A stretch of DNA of 64,000 nt, from assembly GCF_014926585.1 (NCBI RefSeq), contig NZ_CP045422.1, positions 1,218,501 through 1,282,500 of the forward strand. Direction: 5' to 3'. The translations under genes were made by a program, and so were the position numbers. The notes under the pieces are model-generated. The model saw nothing but the letters and a program-made list of their open reading frames with translations. It ran no database searches and was not told the DNA's origin. Below are positions 50,603-60,813 of this stretch, piece by piece. The stretch comes from Devosia beringensis (lineage in GTDB: Bacteria; Pseudomonadota; Alphaproteobacteria; Rhizobiales; Devosiaceae). Within the stretch, counting starts at the first letter, position 1; each line of letters starts with the position of its first letter.

Positions 50603-51169
50603 TTACATGGCCGACTTTGGCGTCAGCACGGCGTCGATCACGTGGATCACGCCATTGGACTGGATCACGTCGGCAATGGTGACATTGGCAACGGTGCCAT
50701 TCTCGTCGGTCACGGTGACCTTGCCGTCAGCAGCCTTGAGGGTCAGCTTGCAGCCGCCGACGGTGTCGACAACATGCTCGCCGCCATCGGCTTCAACCAT
50801 GCCGACGATGTCGGTGGAGAGGGCCTTGGCCGGAATGACGTGGCAGGCCAGGATGGTGGCCAGCATGTCCTTGTTTTCGGGCAGCAGCAGCGTGTCGACG
50901 GTGCCGGCTGGCAGGGCGTCAAAAGCGGCATTGACGGGGGCCAGAACGGTGAACGGACCTTCGCCCGACAGCGTCTCGACCAGGCCGGCGGCCTGAACGG
51001 CGGCAACCAGGGTGGTGTGGTCGGCAGAGTTCACGGCGTTTTCGACGATATTCTTGTCAGCGAACATGGCAGCGCCGCCAACCATTGGATTGTCCTGGGC
51101 CATCGCGCCGCCGATCGAGGCAGCGGAGATCATGGCAGCGACAGTGAGTGCACGGAGAGAGAAGTTCAT
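50603..51169 (-). CDS. Secreted fasciclin-domain protein
   Basis: 188 residues. A signal peptide (MNFSLRALTVAAMISAASIGGAMAQ) precedes one fasciclin (FAS1) domain: TLVAAVQAAGLVETL, GPFTVLAPVNAAFDALPAG, LACHVIPAKAL and NGVIHVIDAVLTP are the H1 and H2 blocks. FAS1 proteins mediate adhesion or bind small molecules; in bacteria they are often controlled by SigK-type sigma factors, which fits the sigma/anti-sigma pair directly upstream. Confidence 0.93.
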   Translation of the reverse strand: MNFSLRALTVAAMISAASIGGAMAQDNPMVGGAAMFADKNIVENAVNSADHTTLVAAVQAAGLVETLSGEGPFTVLAPVNAAFDALPAGTVDTLLLPENKDMLATILACHVIPAKALSTDIVGMVEADGGEHVVDTVGGCKLTLKAADGKVTVTDENGTVANVTIADVIQSNGVIHVIDAVLTPKSAM

Positions 51170-51326
51170 GGGGTCGTTCCTTCCTGTATCTTGTTCCCGT
51201 TGTTCGGCTGGGACATGTGAAGGAACGGGGGCTTTTCAGCTTAAGTTTCAGATTGTTTCAACGCCGCGAAAAATAGTGCGAAGATTTTTGCGCGGCGCGA
51301 AAATTGTTATTTTACAGCAGCTTACG

Positions 51327-51361
51327 AAAACTGCCGCCGCCCGTTTCGGGGCGCCGGCAGT
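51327..51361 (-). terminator. Terminator of the sigma/anti-sigma unit
   Basis: On the minus strand ACTGCCGG and CGGCAGT form a GC-rich stem over about 32 bases, followed by TTTTCG. It lies 48 bases past the anti-sigma stop. Confidence 0.6.
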
Positions 51362-51408
51362 GTTTTGGCCAGACATTTTATATTTGCCATTGCGGTGATC
51401 CGGAACGG

Positions 51409-52128
51409 CTAGATCTTCGTAACGGCGCCCTTGGCGACGATGGGGCCATGCGGGTTGCCATCGGGCGAGCCGCCCTTTTCCTCAAGTGTGATGGCGAGCA
51501 CCGAGCCTTCGCCCCAGCCTTCCATGACCTCGGGGGCAATGGAGACGGCGCTGCGTTCATTGACGGGGATGACGCCCATGGAGATCGGATTGTTGCCGCC
51601 CTGGATGGCCCAGAGTTCGAAATCCTTGTCGGGGACGGTTTCGCCCGACAGAGCGGTAAGCCGGACATTGCCGCTGCCATCATAAAGCGCGACGAACTTG
51701 ACCGGGCTGCCCTCTTCCTCGAGTGCGGCCACCAGCTGGGTAGTGAGGCTGGACACATCGCCGGCGGGCTGCAGCAGGTTGAAGCCGACCGCGGCCACGG
51801 CGACAGCCAGGGCCCCGGCGGCAATGCCGCGCCAGACCAGCAGGCTGTCCCAGAAGCTTGCCATCGGCCGTGACCGGACCACATCGCCAAAGGCGCGGGC
51901 CTCGATGGCGGCATAGATATGGCCGGGCACCGGGGTTTCTTCATATTCCTGATTGAGCGCGGCAAAGCGCGAGACCCAGAAGTCCCGTTCAGCCCGCAGG
52001 TTCTGGTCATTCTCGATCAGGCGGCCGATACGCTCATGTTCGCTGGTGGACAGCAGGCCCAGGACATACTCGGCCACCAAGGCGTTGCGGCCCTCAAAGT
52101 CTTCGCCGAAATCATCACTGGTACTCAT
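51409..52128 (-). CDS. Anti-sigma factor, RskA/anti-SigK type
   Basis: 239 residues from ATG 52128 ([10 protein letters not shown]), whose start overlaps the sigma-factor stop as ATGA. A cytoplasmic anti-sigma segment (NALVAEYVLGLLSTSEHERI) leads to one membrane helix (WRGIAAGALAVAVAAVGFNLL) and a periplasmic RskA domain (FVALYDGSGNVRLTAL, KDFELWAIQGGNNPISMGVIP). It holds the sigma factor inactive until an envelope signal triggers release. Confidence 0.92.
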   Translation of the reverse strand: MSTSDDFGEDFEGRNALVAEYVLGLLSTSEHERIGRLIENDQNLRAERDFWVSRFAALNQEYEETPVPGHIYAAIEARAFGDVVRSRPMASFWDSLLVWRGIAAGALAVAVAAVGFNLLQPAGDVSSLTTQLVAALEEEGSPVKFVALYDGSGNVRLTALSGETVPDKDFELWAIQGGNNPISMGVIPVNERSAVSIAPEVMEGWGEGSVLAITLEEKGGSPDGNPHGPIVAKGAVTKI

Positions 52129-52679
52129 GCGCTCAGGCAATCTTTCAGTTTGATGAGGCTCCGGCGTAGCCAGGTCCGCATCGTGTTCAAGGGCACGGTG
52201 TAGCGCGTCGCCAGTTCCTCGTAGCTATAGCCATCGAGATAGGCACCGCGCACCGCGTCGGCACGTTCGGGATCGAGCGTGCCCAGACAAGTCTCGATCT
52301 GGCGGCGTTCCTGACTGTCCTGGGTCGCCCGCTCCGGAGAGGGGCCGGCGTCAGGAATTTCAAGGGCCACATCGATATCGTCGGACGGTGGACGACGGGC
52401 CCTCAGAATGTCGAGTGAATGATTGCGTGCGACGGCAACCAGCCAGCTTATGGGACTGGTGGTACCGGCGACGTAACGGTCGGCGCGCTGCCAGACCTTC
52501 ACGAAAACTTCCTGGAGAGCCTCTTCAGCCTCCGAACGGTCTTTCAAGATACGCAGGGTAACGCCAAAGAGTTTCGCGCTGGTGCGTTCGTAGAGAACAC
52601 GGAAAGCGGCGCGATCCCGCAGGGCGCAGCGGGCAATCAGGTCGGCGATGTCCTGGGACGGTGTGTCAATCATGGGCAT
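52125..52679 (-). CDS. ECF sigma factor, SigK-like
   Basis: 184 residues. Sigma region 2 ([24 protein letters not shown], then [18 protein letters not shown] and [18 protein letters not shown]) and region 4 ([42 protein letters not shown]) are complete. GGAGG lies upstream. Coupled to an RskA-type anti-sigma factor, it probably regulates its own operon and perhaps the fasciclin and msrB genes. The name sigK is not given because homology was not checked. Confidence 0.93.
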   Translation of the reverse strand: MPMIDTPSQDIADLIARCALRDRAAFRVLYERTSAKLFGVTLRILKDRSEAEEALQEVFVKVWQRADRYVAGTTSPISWLVAVARNHSLDILRARRPPSDDIDVALEIPDAGPSPERATQDSQERRQIETCLGTLDPERADAVRGAYLDGYSYEELATRYTVPLNTMRTWLRRSLIKLKDCLSA

Positions 52680-52871
52680 AGGTGTACCCTGCCTCCCCCG
52701 TTATGCCTATCCCCGCCCATGCCGGGTCACGAGATCAGGCGTACGGTAACGCACAGACAGGGCAAACGGATCAGTGCCAAAAGCGCAGAAGCGGCTTTTC
52801 CTTTGCGCCTTGATGCTCTATTCCCGGTGCGGACATTTTCACGCCGTTTGACCAACCGATTGGGTCTGCCT

Positions 52872-53774
52872 ATGTCCGATAAAGCCGCCGAGACCGACCG
52901 GTTCAGCCATGATGCCGGCATTCTCGCCCAGGCCCTGCCCTATATGCAGCGCTATGAGGGCAAGACCGTCGTCGTCAAATACGGCGGCCATGCCATGGGC
53001 GACGCCAAGCTCGGCCAGGCCTTTGCCCGCGACATCGCTTTGCTCAAGCAGTCCAAGGTCAATCCGATCGTGGTGCATGGCGGTGGGCCGCAGATCGCGC
53101 TGATGCTGAAGAATCTGGGCATCGAGTCCAAGTTCGAGGGCGGGCTGCGTGTCACCGACAAGCGGACCATGGAAGTGGTCGAGATGGTGCTGGCCGGCTC
53201 GATCAACAAGGAAATCGTGGCGCTGATCAATGCCGAAGGCGAATGGGCCATCGGCCTCTGCGGCAAGGACGGCAATATGGTCTTTGCCAAGCGGGCGGAA
53301 AAGACCGTCAAGGATCCCGGCTCCAATATCGAGCGGGTGCTGGACCTGGGCTTTGTCGGCGAGCCGGTGGAAGTCGACCGCACGCTGCTGGACCTGCTGG
53401 CCCGCTCCGAGCTGATTCCGGTGATTGCGCCGGTGGCGCCGGGCCGCGACGGCAATACCTACAATATCAATGCCGATACCTTTGCCGGCGCCATTGCCGG
53501 CTCGCTGGGCGCCAAGCGCCTGCTGTTTCTGACCGACGTGCCCGGCGTGCTCGACAAGTCCGGCACGCTGATCCCCGAGCTCAGCGTGCGCGAGGCCAAG
53601 GAGCTGATTGCCGACGGCACGATTTCGGGTGGCATGATCCCCAAGGTGGAAACCTGCTTTGCCGCGCTCGAAGACGGCGTGGAAGGCGTGGTGATCCTCA
53701 ATGGCAAGCAGCCGCATGTGGTGCTCGTCGAGCTGTTCACCGAATTTGGTGCCGGCACGCTGATCGTCCGCTAG
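52872..53774 (+). CDS. argB: Acetylglutamate kinase
   Basis: 300 residues from ATG 52872 ([16 protein letters not shown]). The glycine-rich [33 protein letters not shown] and the GMIPKVETC motif are diagnostic of NAGK. It phosphorylates N-acetylglutamate in arginine synthesis, usually with feedback by arginine. A longer frame to 52419 overlaps the divergent sigma gene and is rejected. Confidence 0.97.
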   Translation: MSDKAAETDRFSHDAGILAQALPYMQRYEGKTVVVKYGGHAMGDAKLGQAFARDIALLKQSKVNPIVVHGGGPQIALMLKNLGIESKFEGGLRVTDKRTMEVVEMVLAGSINKEIVALINAEGEWAIGLCGKDGNMVFAKRAEKTVKDPGSNIERVLDLGFVGEPVEVDRTLLDLLARSELIPVIAPVAPGRDGNTYNINADTFAGAIAGSLGAKRLLFLTDVPGVLDKSGTLIPELSVREAKELIADGTISGGMIPKVETCFAALEDGVEGVVILNGKQPHVVLVELFTEFGAGTLIVR

Positions 53775-53795
53775 GCTTGCCTGCAAACGCAAACG

Positions 53796-53823
53796 AAAAG
53801 GCCGCCATTGCTGGCGGCCTTTT
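53796..53823. terminator. Bidirectional terminator between argB and the MFS gene
   Basis: AAAAGGCCGCC (53796-53806), loop ATTGCT, GGCGGCCTTTT (53813-53823): a perfect 11-bp stem with A and T tails, so it can stop transcription from both convergent genes. Confidence 0.9.
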
Positions 53824-53843
53824 GCTTGGGCGAAACGGCGCGG

Positions 53844-55349
53844 CTAGTGCTCGAGCACAACGGCCGGGGCAGCCGGGCGCTGGCCGTGGGCGTTGGCGTG
53901 GCCGGGATTGCGCCGGAAGAACGGCGACAGCAGCAGCACGACAGCAAAGCTGCCCATGACATAGTAGAGCGCGGTGGCGGCGGCGTCGGCGAAGGCGGCG
54001 TGCGGCATGGTGCCGGTGGCCAGGTTGGTGCCCAGCCGGCCGAAGAACAGCTCGCCGATAATGGCGACGCCCAGGGCACCACCGACCTGCTGGAAGGCCT
54101 GCAGCGAGCCCGAACCGGCGCCGGCATCGCGCGGCGGCACGTTGGACAGCACCAGCTGGAACAGCGAGGAGAAGCCGAGCCCGAGGCCGATACCGGCGAT
54201 CAGCAGCGGCGGCAGCAGGGCCCAGTGGTCGATGCTGTCACTGACGCTGGCAATATAGAAGTGCAGCCAGGAAATGCCCAGCACCAGCAGGCCACCCGAG
54301 GTGGCGAGGCGGGCCCGCAGGTAGTGGCTGCCAAAGCGGCCGGCAATGGCCGATGCCAGCAGCACGCCCACCGAGAAGGGCGTATTGGCCAGGCCCGATT
54401 CGAGCGGGGTGAAGGCAAAGCCACCCTGCAGCAGCAGCGAGATCACCATGAACATGCCGGGAATGCCGGAGGCAAAGACGGTGGTCACAAAGGCGCCGAA
54501 CATGAACTGGCGATTGGTGATCAGGTCGAAATTGAGCAGCTGCGAGCGGCCGGCGGCGGCACGGCCGCGGGTCCAGAACACGAAGGCTACCAAGAGGCCA
54601 AAGCCGGCGATGATCATGGCAAAAGCCCAGAGCGGCCAGCCATAGGCCCGACCCTCGATGATGGGGAAGACCACCGCGAGGATGCCCAAGCCGAACAGCA
54701 CGATGCCGACATAGTCATTGCGCAGGCTGGCATGGCCCGGCAGGCGCGGAATGAGGAACCAGCCGGCGACGATAGTGGCGATGCCGATGGGGATATTGAC
54801 CAGGAAGATGGGCTGCCAGTCCATGCCGAACAGGTTGGCCGAGACCAGGATGCCGCCCAGGATCGGGCCGCAGACGGCGGCGAGGCCGGCCGAGAGGCCG
54901 AACAGCGAGAAGGCCTGGCCGCGTTCATGCGGCGGGAAGGTCACGGTGGCAATGGCCAGTACCTGCGGCGTCATCATGGCGCCGGCCAGGCCCTGGATGA
55001 TGCGGGCGACGATCAGGAATTCGATATTGGGCGCGAGGCCACAGAGGGCCGAAGCGGCGGTGAAGCCGGCAACGCCCCAGAGGAAGAGGGTGGTCCGGCC
55101 CAGGATATCGCCCAGCCGGCCAAAGGGCAGCAGGCCCAGGGCGAAGGCCAGGATATAGGCGGCGACGACCCATTCGATCTGGTTGTCGGTGGCGTTGAGG
55201 CCATCGCGCATCGAGGGCAAAGCCACATTGACGATGGTGACGTCAATCAGGTTCATGAAATTGGCGATGAGCAGGACGAAGAGCGCCAGCCAGCGGCGCG
55301 GATCGGGCGCGGCCGGGGCGCCGGCAGGGGGAGCGGGGTGGGCGGACAT
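53844..55349 (-). CDS. MFS drug-efflux transporter, DHA2 (EmrB/QacA-like)
   Basis: 501 residues with about 14 predicted membrane helices. Motifs LFVLLIANFMNLIDVTIVNVALP (DHA2 motif in helix 1), GRLGDILGRTTLFLWG (motif A) and GPILGG (motif C) are present. It exports drugs or toxic compounds using the proton gradient. The start overlaps the TetR stop by one base (TGATG), so it is co-expressed with and controlled by that repressor. Confidence 0.93.
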   Translation of the reverse strand: MSAHPAPPAGAPAAPDPRRWLALFVLLIANFMNLIDVTIVNVALPSMRDGLNATDNQIEWVVAAYILAFALGLLPFGRLGDILGRTTLFLWGVAGFTAASALCGLAPNIEFLIVARIIQGLAGAMMTPQVLAIATVTFPPHERGQAFSLFGLSAGLAAVCGPILGGILVSANLFGMDWQPIFLVNIPIGIATIVAGWFLIPRLPGHASLRNDYVGIVLFGLGILAVVFPIIEGRAYGWPLWAFAMIIAGFGLLVAFVFWTRGRAAAGRSQLLNFDLITNRQFMFGAFVTTVFASGIPGMFMVISLLLQGGFAFTPLESGLANTPFSVGVLLASAIAGRFGSHYLRARLATSGGLLVLGISWLHFYIASVSDSIDHWALLPPLLIAGIGLGLGFSSLFQLVLSNVPPRDAGAGSGSLQAFQQVGGALGVAIIGELFFGRLGTNLATGTMPHAAFADAAATALYYVMGSFAVVLLLSPFFRRNPGHANAHGQRPAAPAVVLEH

Positions 55350-55972
55350 CAGAGACTTCCTTGGGATGAAGAGGGATAGGGGGCAAAGGCGCGTTCAAGC
55401 TCGGCAAGCATCTGCTCGAGCCGGGGCGAGCCGGGATTGGGACGGCGCCAGCAATCGGAGAGGGCGCCGGCAATGATCAGGGCAGCCGCTTCGGCATCGG
55501 TATCGGCCCGAAAGGAGCCGTCGGCGATGCCGAGGCGGAAAATGTCGACAAACTGATTGCGCCAGAACTCGTAAATCGGGGTCATGATTCCGGCGATGAC
55601 GGGATCACGCCGCGAGCGCGCGACAAGTTCTGTCAGCACGATCACCAGATCGGGCATGTCGCGCATGGTTTCGCGAAAATCGTTGAATTCGAGATGCAGC
55701 TTTTGCAGCGCGGTCTTGCCGTCGCGCGGATGGCGCAGCGCCTGGTCCCGAAAATCGTAGCGGATACTCTCGGCCACCAAGGCCACCAACGCCTCCTTGG
55801 AGGGGACGTGATAGTGCAGCGTGGCGATGTTGATACCGACACGGGCGGCAATGTCGCGGGTACGCAGGCCCTCAAGGCCCTTTTCCAGGATGATGGCGCG
55901 GGCAGCCGCCGCAATGGCCAGGCGCCGGTCATCGCCGCTTTCGCGTTTGCTGTGGGGTTGGTCTGTGGTCAT
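55349..55972 (-). CDS. TetR-family repressor
   Basis: 207 residues. The N-terminal HTH is clear: AIAAAARAIILEKGLEGLRTRDIAARVGINIATLHYHVPSKEALV. The C-terminal ligand domain is variable and helical. It is the first gene of the operon with the DHA2 pump. A 16-bp inverted repeat lies about 45 bases upstream. Confidence 0.93.
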   Translation of the reverse strand: MTTDQPHSKRESGDDRRLAIAAAARAIILEKGLEGLRTRDIAARVGINIATLHYHVPSKEALVALVAESIRYDFRDQALRHPRDGKTALQKLHLEFNDFRETMRDMPDLVIVLTELVARSRRDPVIAGIMTPIYEFWRNQFVDIFRLGIADGSFRADTDAEAAALIIAGALSDCWRRPNPGSPRLEQMLAELERAFAPYPSSSQGSL

Positions 55973-56017
55973 GCGCGCCTCTTTGCCGGCGCTCTATAGA
56001 CTCGCCACAATCATCAA

Positions 56018-56033
56018 TCAATCATTTGATTGA
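56018..56033. promoter_or_regulatory. Probable TetR operator
   Basis: TCAATCA-TT-TGATTGA, a perfect 7+2+7 inverted repeat, 45 bases upstream of the TetR ATG (55972, minus). Size and position fit an autoregulatory operator. Confidence 0.7.
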
Positions 56034-56250
56034 GAAGCAGCCATGCAAATTTCACGATTGACCGGCGGCCGAATAATCGCCCCACCACGCCGCACCGACC
56101 CCGTACCATGATCAAACAATGGGCATCGGCTGCGCGACGCGAAAAAATACTCAAAACGACGGATTCTTCGCCAAGTTCATATCGAGTCAGCCTCTACACG
56201 ACCAGTTTAGTATAGATTAACGTCGGCTTTACCAATCTGGAGGGAATGGC

Positions 56251-57027
56251 ATGGGCTCGGAGTTCTTTATTTTCGCGGTTGTCGGCTTCCTGGCGCAGAT
56301 CGTCGACGGCGCGCTGGGCATGGCCTATGGGGTGGTCAGTTCCACCATGCTGCTGGCCTTTGGCGTTTCGCCTGCCTATGCCTCGGCCAGCGCGCATGCG
56401 GCCGAAGTCTTCACCACGGCGGCCTCGGCCACCAGCCATGTCAGCCACAAGAATGTGGACTGGAAGCTGTTCTGGCGGCTGGCGCCCGCCGGCATATTGG
56501 GCGGCGTGCTGGGCGCCTATGTGCTGACCTCGATCGACGGGGACGTCTTGCGCCCCTATGTGACGGCCTATCTCACCGTGATGGGTGGCTATATTCTTTA
56601 TCGTGCCTTCCGGCAGCGGAAGTCGCAGCTGGAGCCGACAGCGGCGGCCATCGTGCCGCTGGGCATTGTGGGCGGCTTTGTCGATGCCGCCGGCGGCGGC
56701 GGCTGGGGTCCGGTGGTCACCTCGACCCTGGTCGGGTCAGGCTCGGCGCCGCGCTATGTGGTGGGCACCGTCAATACGGTGGAGTTCTTCCTCACCGTCG
56801 CCATCTCGGCCGCCTTCCTGGTCAGCATGCTGACCGGCCACTGGGCCGATGCCGACGGGCTGCTCGACCATGCCATGGCCGTGGCCGGGCTGATCGTGGG
56901 CGGGCTGCTCGCCGCCCCCTTTGCCGGCTATATCGTGCGCAAGATGCCGGCGCGGACGCTGATGATCATCGTGGGGTGCCTGGTGATCATCCTGGCCGGC
57001 TACCAGACCTGGCAATTGCTGCGGTAG
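56251..57027 (+). CDS. TauE/SafE-family membrane transporter
   Basis: 258 residues, about eight membrane helices. FAVVGFLAQIVDGALGMAYG near the start and LGIVGGFVDAAGGGGWGPVVTSTL in the middle form the two repeated TSUP motifs of TauE/SafE proteins, which export or import sulfite or organosulfonates. The product ends KMPARTLMIIVGCLVIILAG. No sulfur-metabolism gene is adjacent, so the substrate is open. Confidence 0.92.
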   Translation: MGSEFFIFAVVGFLAQIVDGALGMAYGVVSSTMLLAFGVSPAYASASAHAAEVFTTAASATSHVSHKNVDWKLFWRLAPAGILGGVLGAYVLTSIDGDVLRPYVTAYLTVMGGYILYRAFRQRKSQLEPTAAAIVPLGIVGGFVDAAGGGGWGPVVTSTLVGSGSAPRYVVGTVNTVEFFLTVAISAAFLVSMLTGHWADADGLLDHAMAVAGLIVGGLLAAPFAGYIVRKMPARTLMIIVGCLVIILAGYQTWQLLR

Positions 57028-57099
57028 TTGAACAGGCGGGCGGGTGTTGACAAATCCGTCGCTACGGCGTGTGTCGCGGGCACAATTGGAGTGCCCGCC

Positions 57100-58608
57100 A
57101 TGCAGGACTATGTCCGCCGCATCCTGACCTCGTCGGTCTATGAAGTCGCCGAGGAAACCCCGCTCGACAGCATGCCGATGCTGTCGGCAAGGCTGGGCGC
57201 CGATGTGCTGCTCAAGCGCGAAGACATGCAGCCGGTATTTTCCTTCAAGATCCGCGGCGCGCATAACCGCATCGCCCAGCTTACCCCCGAGGAACGGGCG
57301 CGCGGGGTGATCTGCGCGTCAGCGGGCAACCATGCCCAGGGCGTGGCGCTGTCGGCGCACCGGCTGGGCATCCGCGCCATTGTGGTGATGCCGACCACCA
57401 CCCCGGCGATCAAGATCAATGCAGTCCGCAAGCGCGGCGGCGAGGTGGTGCTGTTCGGCGACGGGTTCGATGCCGCACGCGGCCATGCCGCCAATCTGGC
57501 GGAAAAGCACGGCTATGTGGTGGTCCATCCGTTCGACGATCCCGACGTGATCGCCGGACAGGGCACGATCGGCATGGAACTGCTGCGCCAGCATCCGGGG
57601 CCGATCGGCGCGATCTATGTGCCGATCGGCGGCGGCGGCCTCGCCGCCGGCATTGCCGCCTTCGTCAAGTTCCTGCGCCCCGAGATCCGCATCATCGGCG
57701 TCGAGCCGGAAGAGGCGGCCAGCATGCAGGCGGCCATTGCCGCCGGCCATCCGGTGGCGCTCGACCAGGTGGGTCTGTTTGCCGATGGCGTGGCCGTGCG
57801 GCAGGTGGGTGAGGAGACCTTCCGCATCTGCCGCGAACTGCTCGACGACATCGTCACGGTCACCGCCGACGAGATCTGTGCGGCGATCAAGGACATTTTC
57901 GACGATCACCGCGCCATTGCCGAACCGGCCGGCGCCCTGGCCCTGGCCGGGCTACGCCGGCAGGTGGAACGGGGCGATGCGCCGGCGGGCGCGCTGATCG
58001 CCATCAATTCGGGGGCCAATGTCAATTTTGACCGGCTGCGCTATGTGGCCGAGCGGGCCGAGATCGGCGAGCGTGCCGAGGCGCTGCTGGCTGTGGAAAT
58101 TCCCGAGCGTCCCGGCAGCTACCGCGCCTTCATGCGCCTGCTCGGTCCCCGCTCGATCACAGAGTTCAACTACCGCTTCAATCACGGCAGCACGGCCACG
58201 ATCTTTGTCGGGGTCAAGCTGACCGGCGGCGACGCCGAAAAGCACGAGATCATCGCGCTGCTGGCCGGCCATGGTCTTGGGGTCACCGACATGACCGACA
58301 ATGAGGTGGCCAAGCTGCATGTCCGCTACATGGTGGGCGGCAGGGTCAACGACCTCCAGGACGAGGTGGTCTACCGCTTCCAGTTTCCCGAACGGCCGGG
58401 CGCGCTGCTGAAATTTCTTGAAGGGCTCAATGACGCGTGGAATATTTCGCTCTTCCACTACCGCAACCATGGGGCCGACTATGGTCGCGTGCTGGTGGGG
58501 GTGCAGGTGCCGGAACATACCCGCGCCGACTTCATTGTGCATATCGATGCGGTCGGCTTTCCCTATTGGGAAGAGACCGACAATCCGGCCTATCGGCAGT
58601 TCCTGTGA
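57100..58608 (+). CDS. ilvA: Threonine ammonia-lyase, biosynthetic type
   Basis: 502 residues from ATG 57100 ([16 protein letters not shown]). The PLP lysine is in [11 protein letters not shown], the substrate loop in [11 protein letters not shown] and the phosphate cup in [11 protein letters not shown]. Two ACT-like regulatory regions follow after ~325 ([18 protein letters not shown] and [17 protein letters not shown]), so this is the long, isoleucine-sensitive form. It makes 2-oxobutanoate for isoleucine. Confidence 0.96.
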   Translation: MQDYVRRILTSSVYEVAEETPLDSMPMLSARLGADVLLKREDMQPVFSFKIRGAHNRIAQLTPEERARGVICASAGNHAQGVALSAHRLGIRAIVVMPTTTPAIKINAVRKRGGEVVLFGDGFDAARGHAANLAEKHGYVVVHPFDDPDVIAGQGTIGMELLRQHPGPIGAIYVPIGGGGLAAGIAAFVKFLRPEIRIIGVEPEEAASMQAAIAAGHPVALDQVGLFADGVAVRQVGEETFRICRELLDDIVTVTADEICAAIKDIFDDHRAIAEPAGALALAGLRRQVERGDAPAGALIAINSGANVNFDRLRYVAERAEIGERAEALLAVEIPERPGSYRAFMRLLGPRSITEFNYRFNHGSTATIFVGVKLTGGDAEKHEIIALLAGHGLGVTDMTDNEVAKLHVRYMVGGRVNDLQDEVVYRFQFPERPGALLKFLEGLNDAWNISLFHYRNHGADYGRVLVGVQVPEHTRADFIVHIDAVGFPYWEETDNPAYRQFL

Positions 58609-58795
58609 CGGTTGATCGCCGTCTTCGGGATGAAATACAGCGACACTAGCCTGCCGCTCCCGGTGCACGTCGTCCCAATTGCGACCCGTTTCTATTGCAA
58701 TTGCGGGGACGAGACGCCACCTGCCTGAAACCGCCAAGCGCCTGCCCATCTCGCCTGCCCGACACAATCAAACCAAAAAACAGCCGGAGACGACC

Positions 58796-60034
58796 ATGAG
58801 GACCACCAAGACAATCACCTTGCTGCTGCTGAGCGGCGTCGCCAGCGTAGCGCTGATCGGCCAAGCCAGTGCGCTTGAAGCCCAAGCCTTCGTCGATCGC
58901 TTTGCCACCGTCTATGGCAGCCTTGGCTATGACATCGAATTCGGCACTGCAACGCTCGATGGTGATACCATCACCGTCGAGGGCGCCACCGTGAGCCTGA
59001 AGGGCCCGGAGGCCCCGACCGAGCCCATGACCTTTGACACCGAGCTCACCTTTTCGGGCGTCACCGAGGGCGCAGACGGCAGCTATATGGTCGAGTCGCT
59101 GACCATTCCCGATATCGATACCGAATTTGCCGCCGAGCCGACGGGCAATCTCAGCCTTGCCGATATCGAGCTCAGCGACCTCTATCTGCCCGGCGGCGAC
59201 ACCGTGCCGGCGGTTGCCACGCTGCAGCTGATCGGCGCGATCAGCACGGGCCCGCTGTCTGTCCTGCGCGACGGCGTCGAGTTCTTTTCCTATGAGAGCT
59301 TTGAGGCTGCCTCCACCTTCAACCCGGCGCAGGGCCCCGACCTGGTTGACCTGTCGTCGTCGATGACGATCAGCGGCATTGTCGCCGATCTGTCGAGCGT
59401 GGGCGAAGAAGACCCCGCATCCGGCGCCGTCATCGAGGCCCTGGGCCTCACCAATATCGCCGGCGACATCACCCAGGAAATGACCTGGTCGATGGCCGAC
59501 GGCCATATGAACATCACCGAATTCCTGTTCGACTTCGCCGATCAGGGCGCCCTAAACCTGACCGCCGACGTGACGGGCCTGACGCCCGACGTGCTCGAGC
59601 AGTTCAACACCATGCAGGCCGGGATGGCCGGTGGCGAGATGACTGAGGAAATGGCGCAGGCCCAGATGATGCAGGGCATGGCGATCATGCAGGGCGTGTC
59701 GATCGTGGGCGCCACCGTGCGCTATGACGATGCGGGCCTCGTGGGGACGCTGCTCGACTATTACGCCGCAGAGTCGGGCGCTGACCGCGCCAGCTTCGTG
59801 GAAGGCCTCAAGTCGGCGCTGCCGGCCATGGTCGCCCAGTCCGGCATTCCGGCCCTGACCGATGTCGTGGTGCCGCCGGTCAGCGCCTTCCTCGACAATC
59901 CGGAAAGCCTCGAAATCAAGGTTGCGCCGCCCTCGCCAACCTCGGCGCTGGTGCTGATGGCAGCCGCCGCCAATCCGGCCGGGCTGATCACGGCGCTGGG
60001 CCTCGTCATCGAAGCCAATATGCAGGCTGAATAA
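58796..60034 (+). CDS. Exported protein of unknown function, 412 residues
   Basis: ATG 58796 follows CCGGAGACGACC. A signal peptide (MRTTKTITLLLLSGVASVALIGQASA) leads to a long acidic, beta-rich domain with repeated TAxxDGDTITVEGA-like strands (residues 40-120). A methionine-rich stretch (AGGEMTEEMAQAQMMQGMAIMQG) lies near 300. No membrane anchor is seen after the leader. I do not recognise the family; such acidic periplasmic proteins are common in Devosia-like genomes. Confidence 0.8.
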   Translation: MRTTKTITLLLLSGVASVALIGQASALEAQAFVDRFATVYGSLGYDIEFGTATLDGDTITVEGATVSLKGPEAPTEPMTFDTELTFSGVTEGADGSYMVESLTIPDIDTEFAAEPTGNLSLADIELSDLYLPGGDTVPAVATLQLIGAISTGPLSVLRDGVEFFSYESFEAASTFNPAQGPDLVDLSSSMTISGIVADLSSVGEEDPASGAVIEALGLTNIAGDITQEMTWSMADGHMNITEFLFDFADQGALNLTADVTGLTPDVLEQFNTMQAGMAGGEMTEEMAQAQMMQGMAIMQGVSIVGATVRYDDAGLVGTLLDYYAAESGADRASFVEGLKSALPAMVAQSGIPALTDVVVPPVSAFLDNPESLEIKVAPPSPTSALVLMAAAANPAGLITALGLVIEANMQAE

Positions 60035-60040
60035 GCCAAT

Positions 60041-60066
60041 CGGGAGCGGCGTTAGCGCCGCTCCCG
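60041..60066. terminator. Hairpin after the exported-protein gene
   Basis: CGGGAGCGGCG (60041-60051), loop TTAG, CGCCGCTCCCG (60056-60066): perfect 11-bp stem, but only a weak T stretch follows. Confidence 0.55.
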
Positions 60067-60111
60067 CAATCGTTTGACGCAAAATTCAACAATCTCTGGC
60101 ATAGTCGAGCC

Positions 60112-60813
60112 ATGAACTCCCTGACCCCGACCATTCGCAGCCTCGATCACGTCACCGACTGGGTGTTCGATCTCGACAACACGCTCTATCCGCGCAGCTG
60201 CAACCTGTTCGCGCAGATCGACATCAAGATCACCCATTATGTGATGGCGCTGACGCAGCTCGAATTCGACGCGGCGCGCGCCCTGCAGAAGGGCTATTAC
60301 CGCGATTTCGGCACCACGCTGAACGGGCTAATGCACCAGCACAAGGTCGACCCCGACCATTTCCTCGATACCGTGCATGCCATCGATTATGCGCCGGTCG
60401 ACGCGCATCCCGACCTGGTGGCGGCAATCGAGGCCCTGCCCGGCCGCAAGTTCATTCTGACCAATGGCGATACCGGCCATGCCCGCGCCGTGCTGGCCAG
60501 GCTGGGCGCGGCGCACCTGTTCGAGCATGTGCACGACATCCGCGCCATGGACTACCAGCCCAAGCCGCTCAAGCAGGCCTATGACGGCTTCTTTGCCCTG
60601 CATGGCATCGACCCCACCAAAGCGGTAATGTTCGACGACCTGGAAAAGAACCTGATGGTGCCCCACGATGTCGGCATGGCCACGGTGCAGGTCGTGGCCG
60701 GGCCAGACTTCATCCATGAGCAGGTGGAAGCCTGGGAACTGGGCCGCGCTGCCGGCCCGCATGTGCATCACATCACGGACGATCTGGCGACCTTCCTGCG
60801 CGAGCGACCCTGA
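60112..60813 (+). CDS. HAD-family pyrimidine 5'-nucleotidase
   Basis: 233 residues. The HAD motifs are clear: VFDLDNTLYP (motif I), FILTNGD (motif II), a lysine in YQPKPLKQAYDGF (motif III) and VMFDDLEKNLMVP (motif IV). The pattern matches the SDT1-like pyrimidine 5'-nucleotidases of alphaproteobacteria. The stop directly abuts the stop of the convergent VOC gene. Confidence 0.9.
   Translation: MNSLTPTIRSLDHVTDWVFDLDNTLYPRSCNLFAQIDIKITHYVMALTQLEFDAARALQKGYYRDFGTTLNGLMHQHKVDPDHFLDTVHAIDYAPVDAHPDLVAAIEALPGRKFILTNGDTGHARAVLARLGAAHLFEHVHDIRAMDYQPKPLKQAYDGFFALHGIDPTKAVMFDDLEKNLMVPHDVGMATVQVVAGPDFIHEQVEAWELGRAAGPHVHHITDDLATFLRERP

Noticed and set aside
53808..55379. 523-codon forward frame opposite the MFS gene
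   Set aside because: Antisense shadow rich in Gly, Gln and Glu; the MFS motifs lie on the minus strand.
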